Assembly: GCA_949358305.1 (NCBI GenBank)
Contig: OX442319.1
Location: 1,302,001-1,366,000 of the forward strand
Reading direction: 5' to 3'
DNA length: 64,000 nt
From: Strigamia acuminata
Lineage: Eukaryota > Arthropoda > Chilopoda > Geophilomorpha > Linotaeniidae
Below the pieces are notes generated by a model that had not been told where the DNA came from, made no database searches, and saw only the letters and a list, made by a program, of their open reading frames with translations. Shown here in pieces: positions 56,101 to 64,000 of this stretch; position 1 is the stretch's first letter; the number at the start of each line of letters is the position of its first letter. A program made the translations under genes and the position numbers.

Positions 56101-58863
56101 ATGAAAAACGGCCCTTTTGGATGAAAAACGGCCATTTTGGATGAAAAACGGCTAAAAATGACCATTTTTCTATGAAAAATGGCTAAAAATGGCTAAAAAT
56201 GGCCATTTGATTGAATGACAACGCCAAAAAACGCCCAAGAACGCCCGCAAATGCCTAAAAATGCCTAAAAACGCCCCAAAACGCAAAATGACAATGCAAC
56301 TTGAGGCAAAAAACATGAGAACACAATTGTAAACGTTACAAAAGTTGAAACAAAAATAAACAATTAATGTTTTGCCTCGAGTTGCACGATTTTCAGGCGT
56401 TTTGGAGTATTTTTTGGCGTTCTCAGGCGTACTCGCGCGTACACGTCACTGCCGAGTAAAAAAAACATACTTATTTCTTCAAGAGTTAAAAAGGAAGTAA
56501 CCCTAATCAGGAAAAAAAATGCAAAAACAATGGCTTGCCTCGAACAAACGCCAGAAGTGAGGCGAGATGTTGTTTGCTTTATTTATTAAATCAAATTAGG
56601 CGTTGCTAATTCACCTGTATCTCTTAGTTCGACGTAAGAACACGCGCTTTTTTTAAAATGAAAGCCCAAGTTGGGTTTCATAAACGTACCGTATTGCCTT
56701 GAATAAAAGCCGGGGTGTTTATTAATTTTTAAGACCAGAAACGAGGCGAGATCACGACTCAAGATTAAGCGAGAAGAAATAAACGTGTTTCTTCTAAAGG
56801 AAGTAACCCTAATCAGGAAAAACTTACATAAACAATGGTTTGCCTTGAATAAACGCCGGGGCGTTTATAAATTTTCAAGACGGGAGGCAAGGTGAGATGA
56901 TGATGCGGTGCGACGCGAATAAAAGCCCAAGTTGGGTGTTGCCTCGAATAAACGCCGGGGCGTTTATTAATTTTCAAAACCGGAAATGAGGCGAGATCAA
57001 AACGCCATTGAAACGTTACATTTTAATAACGTTTCAACGATAAAAACGGCCATTTTTGATTAAAAAAACGACTAAAAATGGCCATTTTACTATAAAAACG
57101 GTGAAAAAAAAACATTTTTACTCTGAAAAATGGCTAAAAATGGCCATTTTGACGAAAAACGGCCATTTTTACTACGGAAAATGTTAAAATTGGCCACTTG
57201 AGTGAGTGACAACGCCAAAAAACGCCTGCGAACGCCTGCGAACACATAAAAACACTCCAAAACGCCAGATGACAATGCAACTTGAGGCAAAAAACATGAG
57301 AACACAATTTTAAACGTCACAAAAGTTGAAATAAAGATGAAAAATTAATGTTTTGCCTCGAGTTGCGCGATTTTCAGGCGTTTTTGAGCGTTTTTTAGCA
57401 TTTTTTGGCGTTCTCAGGCGTGCTCGTGTGTACACGTCACTGCCGAAGAAAAAAACAAACTTATTTCTTTTAGTTAAAATGTATTTCAAGCTTTAACAGG
57501 GGTTTAAACAGAAAATGACATCATTTTTAGTTTAAAATTGAAGTAAAACACAAAATATTTTAGTTTTTGAATGCAACTGATCCACGTTATGTCAAATGTT
57601 TCCATTACTTCTTGAAAGCCAAAAAATTTGAAAATTTAGCTAATTTCAGCATGTATTTGTAGCTAGTTTTGATTTGAATACACACTGTAATGTTTTGCCT
57701 CGAGTTGCGCGATTTTCAGGCGTTTTGGGACGTTTTGGAGCAAAAAAAACAAACTTAATTCTTCAAGAGTTAAAAAGGAAGTAATCCTAATCAGGAAAAG
57801 CCCACAAAAAACAATGCAAGATCACGCGGTACGACGCACGGACTCCCAGCGCACGGAATGCACGGACTTTCTGTGGACTTCCCGTGCACGGAAGACCGGC
57901 GCGGACATTTCCATTGGAGACCAGCGCAGAATTACCTACAGGCAATTCCGAATCAAAGGCTTCTTTATGGTTTATACATTACTTTGCAGTAGGTATGCCT
58001 GGCCTTGATTTGAAAGTGCAGTAAATTCTGCTGAATGCAGTGTTTTAAACTCGCAGCAATTGCGATGGTGCCAACTATTGGAAAATAAATTTAAAATGTA
58101 AAACCAAAGAATTTGTAAAAAAAATTTGTTTTAATCAATTGCAATAATGATATTCTACTTAATTGTTGGATTATGAAACGTGAAACCAATCCCATGATTA
58201 GGAAATATAAATTTTATTAAATTCATCGTGTATCTCACATCTCACATTCACTGCCATTTACTTAGTGTCATCCAAAAATCAGGTTTTATCAAATCCTGAG
58301 GTTATTCTAGTACGTCTTAACTGCCCGGCAGGTCGCGCAACCTGTGGAGCAACAATTGATGTAAATAGTGCAAGCAGCACGCACGGGAAAGTGCGCACTG
58401 ATGGGTCCATGCCAGTGCAAGTACATTGGGTAATGTATTATTGCGAGCGCGCGTGTTTTCACACGATTACAATGTGCTGATTAAACCAACAGCATTATAG
58501 AAGCATTATAGACTGATTATATTGTATAATTTTTATTTTAACAAAACCCTGAATTTCATTTCTAATCGGTTTTTTTTTTTATTGACGCGCACAGAAGCGT
58601 TGTAGCATGTTCACACAATGTGGAATTTGCAAATTTGAGAAAGCGGCTTTCCCAAGGTTGATAAAACGCGCGCGATCGTGCGGAATATACAAATAAGTGA
58701 AATCCGCAAAATCAGCCATGAGACTGCGAACAGGGGGTCAAGGTATAGGCCGCCGTAATGTTAAAAATAGGGTCCCTTTCGCACTCCGAGAAATCCGCAT
58801 GCGCGCCATAAGGTTAAGCTCTCCAGACGGGCGTGGCGGACGCGTCGGCGCGCCGCGACAAGA
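53158..58863. repeat. Module-rich non-coding tail of unit 2
   Basis: Copy of 31870-37575 with the same dispersed dyad modules and only a few substitutions, such as A/G at about 57175 and C/T at about 58779. No gene. Confidence 0.75.
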
Positions 58864-60444
58864 ATATCCTTTTCGCGGATTGGCGTCCGCGAAATCCGCA
58901 TTTCGGGGGAGACTATTCTGCGGATTCCGGGTGGACCAAACTCTTCCGAAAAATGTCCGGGGTGGTGTTGGGAGTGTCGATAGACTGTTTTGTGTCAAGG
59001 TTGCCAATTTTCATGTAAGTATTGGAAGGTTCATTTCTGTGCATTCTCATATATTTTTTTTCACAGGAGCAATGAGGCGCGATAAAGGGGGATCAAGCGA
59101 GAGTGAAAAAGATAAACTCGTTTACGTCTCAAATGCGCGTTCGCGATGGAATACGAACTTGGAATCGACTCCAATACGCGTTCGCGTCGCATACGAACGC
59201 ATTTACAACTCGTTTTCGACTTTGATTAAAAAGGAACAAATATGATTAAAAATCAACAAAAATATACAAAACTTGATAAGAAATGTATAAACATTGATTA
59301 GAAATCGACAAAAATCGACTGAAATCTGACAATAATCGAATAAAATCGGACAATAATCAATTCAGAATGACAAATAACAATTACAATTGGTAAAAATTGA
59401 CCAAAAATACAGAAAAATCGATTAAAAACCAGCAAAAACAAACAGAAAACGATTAAATCAATTAAAAATCAACAAATAACCAAAATTGCCCTCAACACAC
59501 CCCAACAACCTTCCACCACTCAAATTACACCGGAAAAAAACAAATTCAAACCGAAAAATCAACAAAGAATGCCAAAAAAAATATTGCAAACAAAGAGATA
59601 AGATCAATTCTCGAGGCAAATTCTCACCACAAAACAACGCATCGCCGCCGACATCAACTTTTTAAATTTGAGAAACTCGCGTTTTCACGTGTACCGGTGC
59701 AGTACCGGGACCGCGGTACTTGTACTGCGGTATACATTTAAGTGTACAGTGCACAACACTACTGTTTATTTTTAATGATCCAATAAATAAAATTTGAAAC
59801 AAAGTTGAGTGGAATTGTACGTTTCTCGTATATTAAAGTTTTTATTTTGTTTGTTTCCACTTAATTTTTTTTGTTCCATACTAGAATGGCGATTTGATAC
59901 TTTTGTAGCTCGAATTCACTTCGTAAACGTGGTCGGTTTTCATCACGCGTCAATGCGCTCGTGCAATAGTATAGGCGCGCATGGCTTGATGCGCACAAAA
60001 CTTGCAAAACTTGCACGGAATTTGGTCAATTTTTGACAAATTTCAGCAGATTTTTGCCTATATTTGACAAATTTCCACTGATTTTTGACAATATTTGACC
60101 CAACAACTGCGCCACGTTCCAGGCGCCGGTTTAGGCATTTTAGACCCGTTTTAGACCGTTTTAGATGGCGAAAACGTTCTCTCCATCATTTTCTACCCTT
60201 GGGTGAGGTTTTCAGCGTTCATGTTTGATGAAAAAGCTGTTTTCTAACTAGCTGTCCCTTTGCTAGTTTTGGCGTCAGGTTTTAGCAACCTCCCGATCTG
60301 ACTCTGTCGTCTGCACGACCTCCAAGACCGTTTTAGGGTTAATTTGAGTCAAATAATTTATTCTGGGGGTTGTTTTGGGTTTTTACAAGTGTGTTTTTGT
60401 AGTTTTTATTGGTTTCAAACATTGTCAATTCTTTATACAAGTGT
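58864..60444 (+). repeat. 14.76-kb fold-back unit, copy 3, truncated
   Basis: Matches 37576-39156 and 22816-24396, then stops at TACAAGTG where the LTR beginning TGTCACGGG starts. The rest of the copy, if present, lies beyond the retroelement and outside the window. Confidence 0.9.
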
Positions 60445-61114
60445 GTCACGGGCAGGTTACCCACCCTTCTTCTTTCTTCATTTCTAACTTAGACTGACCC
60501 AATCTTAAGTTTTCTTATTTTTTCCCAATCTTTCTTTTCATCTAACATCAATGAATCATCTCTAAATATATGCGCAGCTTCATTGCGCGCATCCTATTAT
60601 TTTCAACAATTAACCTTATTTCATACCTTCCACCCCCTCACCCACTCCAATCGACCTGGTCACATGACTCATGTTTACCTGGTCGCTACTTTTATCCATA
60701 ATCAACACTTCTCATATTTCTCTCAACGAGTTTAGACCTCTTAGATTGAATTGGGTTGTCAATCCTTATTTTGCGCTTTAACACGCGCCACTTCTAATTT
60801 AACACTTAATAGCGCCTCTTTTCGCCCACCTTTTATCCCTTCGCATGCCTGTGACATCCTACGCCCACCCGCATACGAATATCACTGCGCATACTCATTC
60901 TTTTTAAACGTAAAGACCCACAACGTGAGACTGAGCCCGTCGAATATAAATAATGTGTGTTACAGCGAGTTAGGTTTATTCACCGTCCGATATCCGCATA
61001 TGACGATGGCACAAACAGAGTAAATCTACGAACTTTGCCCGCTGATTTGCGCTAACATCACCTTGCGCGTAAATTCAGATCAAATCAATTAAACATCTAA
61101 GTTGATTCGTAACA
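60444..61114 (+). repeat. 5' LTR of the gypsy-type element
   Basis: The left end is exact from comparison with the uninterrupted units. The right end is set by the primer site: the LTR ends at GTAACA (61114) or at AAACA (61118). A TATA box is present at 60945. Confidence 0.7.
60945..60950 (+). promoter_or_regulatory. TATA box of the gypsy-type LTR
   Basis: TATAAA in the context CGAATATAAATAATG, about 170 bases before the LTR end. Confidence 0.5.
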
Positions 61115-61118
61115 AACA

Positions 61119-61139
61119 TGGCGAGCCTGACAGGATTCG
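61119..61139 (+). other. Primer binding site of the gypsy-type element
   Basis: The site begins TGGCGAGCCTGACAGGATTC. It is complementary to a plausible tRNA 3' end: CCA, a G discriminator, a 7-base acceptor strand, a 5-base T-stem, then the conserved T-loop (GAATCC side). Discriminator G suggests a serine-type tRNA, but the exact tRNA was not identified. Confidence 0.6.
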
Positions 61140-61218
61140 CTCTCACCTATAAGGCTTAAACGCGCGAAAAGGTTAGTTTTTTGAGTTATTTATTTAATCA
61201 TTTCACATTTTCTTCATC

Positions 61219-63189
61219 ATGTCGAGACAGTTGGGAGGTGACGGAATTCGTCCCGTCACGCGCGATCCATTTGATTTCAGTGAGTTAGAAATGGAGCAGG
61301 AATGGCAACAGTCCGAACGGAGGAGCGGTGTTCGCCGAGAAGAAGAGAGGGAATTTCGAGAGTGGCAGCAACACGACCAATTACGAAGAAGTCGTATCGA
61401 ACAACGGGAAACGCTTGTGAGTATTGCGCAACAACAGCCAGCCCCATCAAATCATATCACGACAATGGCTGTCGCAAATTCACGAGCGCAACCTCAAGTA
61501 AATTTTGCCACGTCGACACCCGCTGACTTTTTGGCGACGCCATCTTTTTTCCGCCCGGCTGAGCCTAGCGCATTAGTAGACCCCGTAACATTAAACGCGG
61601 AAGGTTTGCTAATGTCCGACTTGCGCAACCAATACTATGCTCAAACACGAGGTCTAGTAAATGAGATTCGCGAAATATTCCAACAAGGCCCTCGCTCTCT
61701 ACGAACGGGGACCGCACGGTCTCTAGACGGTGGATCCTCGCATGGCTCCATAAGAGTTAAAGGCACCTCGGCACCATATGATTTAGGACTTCCCACAGCA
61801 TGTCCGCACCAGCATCAGGAAGTTGAACATCGAGGCCAGCAGACGAGAACGTCCGCGCAGGCTGCGCAAATTGTTTACACAACAACCACGCCGCCAATAC
61901 CGACGATGGCAACGATCTATACCCAGGCTCCATCACAGGAATCTGCTCATTTGGACCATTCAACACGAGCAAATCGAGATTTAATGAGCTCGATGCTATA
62001 CTCCAAGATGGGTTATCCTCGGGACAGATCCGACACCAAAGCAAAGTTGTCACTGCCGTCAGTAAAAGCGCAACACGCAAGTAAAGATAAAAATTGTTTC
62101 AAGCCTGGAAAACCACCTTTGTTTGATCCAGATAAAGCTGATCTTGATTACATTAATCTTTTTCTTGCGCATTTGTACGCGCACATGTATTCTATGCAGG
62201 CCCCGGTGGATGAATATTTAAAAGTATTTGTCATTCAAGCAACGCGTGGAAGAGCGCAGCGATGGTGGTTATCACTAAAACCAAAACCAAAAACATGGGA
62301 GGACTTTGAGATTTTATTTCGACGAGCTTTCGCCATGAATTCGGCAGCGGCCAATGTGAAGCTATCCAAGCGAAAGCAGCGAAATGGAGAGTCTACGATG
62401 TCATTTTTAAGTGAGATTGTATATTATCTTCAAGTTGCAGGATATACCGACCCGGAGCTCCAATGGGAGAAAGCTCAGAACATGATGCAAACCGAGGTTG
62501 TTCATCTCTTGCGCGCATGGAACGTAAACTCGCTGGACGAGGCGATCCAAAGAGGAAACGACATCGACAATCGTCTACAGCTGGACACCATTCGAGCAGA
62601 CGAATACAAAGATCTGGGTATGGCGGATCAACGAATGCCCTCTCTGCGTGATGCGCAACGCCCCACCGTGCTCAAGGCTGCGGAGAAGTCCAAAGGAGAC
62701 GATGATGTCAAATCTCTCGTGTCCCAGGACGTCAAACGTTTTGCGAGGTATCGAAAACAATTCTTAATCGAGTTAGCTGCAGTGCAGGCGAGACCAGAAC
62801 AATCTCCACCTGCGCAGGAACCCGATACGAGTAGTAGTAGCAGCGACACGGATGCTGAACTTGAAATTAAGAAGAGCACAGTCGCCGAGGCGGCTCAGAA
62901 AGCAACAATTAAAGTAAATTTAGCTACTCTGACACCTCCAGCAGACGTCCCAAAGGACCATGTGTGCTCTACATCAATTGTCACGTTTCCACCAGCGCCA
63001 AAACCACCATTAACTATCAAGTGTCCTGAGAAAGGTACAGCCTGGAGGAAAACACCGAAGGATTGGTGGTATTTGGTAGATTCAGCAACTTGGCATCCGT
63101 TGTGCCCCATTTGTTACCAGCCATTTAGGAGACCGGAAAACTCCGAAGGCCTGAAGTTCGGGAAGCCGGTGGAACCAGGCCGCAAATGA
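61219..63189 (+). CDS. gag: Gypsy-type Gag
   Basis: 656 residues. The N-terminal third is Gln/Arg-rich and charged. The capsid-like domain spans about 296-460: an LFDPDKADLDYINLFL entry, QATRGRAQRWWLSL and WEDFEILFRRAF, then KRKQRNGESTMSFL, in the order seen in retrotransposon gag domains. A Ser/Asp tract follows (DTSSSSSDTDAE). The C-terminus lacks a CCHC knuckle; instead it has an isolated KCPEKG and WHPLCPICYQPF, which might bind zinc in another way. The stop codon TGA overlaps the ATG of the next frame as ATGA. Confidence 0.85.
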   Translation: MSRQLGGDGIRPVTRDPFDFSELEMEQEWQQSERRSGVRREEEREFREWQQHDQLRRSRIEQRETLVSIAQQQPAPSNHITTMAVANSRAQPQVNFATSTPADFLATPSFFRPAEPSALVDPVTLNAEGLLMSDLRNQYYAQTRGLVNEIREIFQQGPRSLRTGTARSLDGGSSHGSIRVKGTSAPYDLGLPTACPHQHQEVEHRGQQTRTSAQAAQIVYTTTTPPIPTMATIYTQAPSQESAHLDHSTRANRDLMSSMLYSKMGYPRDRSDTKAKLSLPSVKAQHASKDKNCFKPGKPPLFDPDKADLDYINLFLAHLYAHMYSMQAPVDEYLKVFVIQATRGRAQRWWLSLKPKPKTWEDFEILFRRAFAMNSAAANVKLSKRKQRNGESTMSFLSEIVYYLQVAGYTDPELQWEKAQNMMQTEVVHLLRAWNVNSLDEAIQRGNDIDNRLQLDTIRADEYKDLGMADQRMPSLRDAQRPTVLKAAEKSKGDDDVKSLVSQDVKRFARYRKQFLIELAAVQARPEQSPPAQEPDTSSSSSDTDAELEIKKSTVAEAAQKATIKVNLATLTPPADVPKDHVCSTSIVTFPPAPKPPLTIKCPEKGTAWRKTPKDWWYLVDSATWHPLCPICYQPFRRPENSEGLKFGKPVEPGRK

Positions 63190-64000
63190 GTCGACCGGCC
63201 CTTCGCGCAAAACGTCTGAAATCCAAACGACGCGCTTCACCTTTAATTAACTTGAAAGAGGACAATCCTTCACAGGTTAATTCAACAACATCTCCTACTG
63301 TTATTACTCTTTCAGAGTATAAACCTGTAAGTAGTGTTATTTCTTCATCATCTTCCATCATCACATCAGCTACAAAGGCGTCAGATCTGCAGACTGCCGT
63401 TTCTGAGGCTGTAAAAGACGAATTGCCGAAATTAACAGATTTGCAACCTGTAATTTCGAAGAAAAACCCGAAAATGACAATAGTGAGTAAAATTACTAAA
63501 ACTTTACCAATAATTAAGTCTACTTCCAGTGCAACAGCGACTGAGGCTCCAAAGGAAGTGATCTCTCCTATGAAGGTATCTTTCGTAATGTTGACGCCAG
63601 AGGAACTTAAAGAAACTCAAGAACCCATCATTGAAATAACGCGCGGGGATCGTTTGTGCAAGAAAGCACCTTGCGTAAAGATTTCCTGGGCTAATGTAGC
63701 TTGTACTGCGCTTCTGGACTCAGGCGCACAAACGTGTGTAATGAGTGAGGACGTGTTCCAACAACTACACGAAAAAATGGGTTTGGACTTCGTGAATCTC
63801 CATGAGCGGGTGCAGGTCGCGTCTGGTGACATAGTGGATTCCACCAAGTCGATGCAGCTTGCTTTGCGCGCCCCAATAGGCATAATAAAATTCATTTGCA
63901 TGGTTTTACCCGATGCCAAAATGGATATGCTCCTTGGACGTGATTTCTGCACAGCGGCCGGAATCGACATCGACCATGCGAGACAGCAGTGGAGCATGGT
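63186..64000 (+). CDS. pol: Gypsy-type Pol, N-terminal part with aspartic protease (partial)
   Basis: The frame opens at ATG 63186, overlapping the gag stop by four bases, and stays open for 271 codons to the window edge in the -1 frame relative to gag. The first 150 residues are basic, then Ser/Thr/Lys-rich. Protease follows with D178-S-G in ALLDSGAQTC and the partner strand MLLGRDFCTAAGIDID at about 249-264. Reverse transcriptase and integrase are expected to the right. The -1 frame also extends upstream of the ATG to 63129, so frameshifting within the last 60 nt of gag is an alternative to initiation at ATGA. Confidence 0.85.
   Translation, partial: MSRPALRAKRLKSKRRASPLINLKEDNPSQVNSTTSPTVITLSEYKPVSSVISSSSSIITSATKASDLQTAVSEAVKDELPKLTDLQPVISKKNPKMTIVSKITKTLPIIKSTSSATATEAPKEVISPMKVSFVMLTPEELKETQEPIIEITRGDRLCKKAPCVKISWANVACTALLDSGAQTCVMSEDVFQQLHEKMGLDFVNLHERVQVASGDIVDSTKSMQLALRAPIGIIKFICMVLPDAKMDMLLGRDFCTAAGIDIDHARQQWSM

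Larger units (their letters stand above)
37576..58863 (+). repeat. 14.76-kb fold-back unit, copy 2 (with Copia-B inserted)
   Basis: Same order as copy 1: left arm at about 37910-40320 with satellite 39598-40305, centre 40321-49010 (interrupted by Copia-B), right arm 49011-53158 with satellite 49011-49928, tail 53158-58863. It lacks the solo LTR of copy 1. Removing Copia-B plus one GTATT gives exactly the 14,760-bp period. Confidence 0.9.
60444..64000 (+). mobile_element. Ty3/gypsy-type LTR retrotransposon, 5' half
   Basis: LTR starting TGTCACGGG, primer site, gag, and a pol frame beginning with an aspartic protease run off the right edge. It is inserted in unit 3, with breakpoint defined against units 1 and 2. 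Gag with an RWW-like capsid motif and a pol that starts with protease support gypsy; reverse transcriptase is beyond the window, so a BEL/Pao element cannot be excluded. Confidence 0.8.

Noticed and set aside
22816-58863. Unit duplication as a pure assembly artefact
   Set aside because: Units differ by a solo LTR, a full copia element and scattered substitutions, which a duplicated contig would not show. Not excluded completely without long reads.

Overview
This is eukaryotic, almost certainly animal, DNA. It has spliced genes with GT-AG introns, Ty1/copia and Ty3/gypsy-type LTR retrotransposons, MITEs and large satellite arrays. The partial receptor gene at the left edge has a somatomedin-B-like exon followed by a long cysteine-rich ectodomain. 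As far as I know this layout is typical of arthropod Methuselah/secretin-class GPCRs, so an arthropod (perhaps a springtail) is my best guess, but the window does not prove it.

Layout. 1-2674: 5' part of a receptor gene on the minus strand, running off the left edge. 4414-7188: a five-exon gene for a small secreted protein, apparently new, built by tandem duplication of an exon-intron block; one MITE sits in an intron and another in exon 4. 7366-9266: a compact non-autonomous LTR element with one acidic ORF. 9354-9622: a MITE. About 9713-12691: the 5' half of a copia element (Copia-C), broken after the protease and fused to satellite DNA. 12692-13791 and 20988-22815: GC-rich satellite and palindrome DNA, split by an intact copia element on the minus strand (Copia-A, 13792-20987, identical LTRs, GATCC target duplication). 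22816-60444: two complete and one truncated tandem copies of a 14,760-bp unit. 60444-64000: the 5' half of a gypsy-type element (LTR, primer site, gag, start of pol with protease).

The most unusual object is the 14.76-kb tandem unit. Each complete unit is a giant fold-back. Arms of roughly 2.4 and 4.1 kb are reverse complements apart from insertions. Each arm carries a 56-bp satellite that has no stop codon in any frame when read towards the centre. The centre is a 551-bp repeat that is itself a dyad. The rest of the unit (31.87-37.58 kb) is packed with short dyad modules. Each copy carries its own retroelement: a solo LTR in unit 1, a full-length copia (Copia-B, 40501-47520, LTR ends TA...TA, GTATT target duplication) in unit 2, and a gypsy LTR that truncates unit 3. 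This argues that the copies are real and that the duplication came before the insertions. The GC-rich DNA at 12.7-13.8 and 21.0-22.8 kb shares end and anchor sequences with this unit but uses different satellites, so it looks like a second member of the same fold-back family.

Only two host genes are visible. The other coding sequences belong to retroelements. All copia primer sites match the 3' end of initiator methionine tRNA. All family assignments come from motifs and alignments made by eye; no database search was run.
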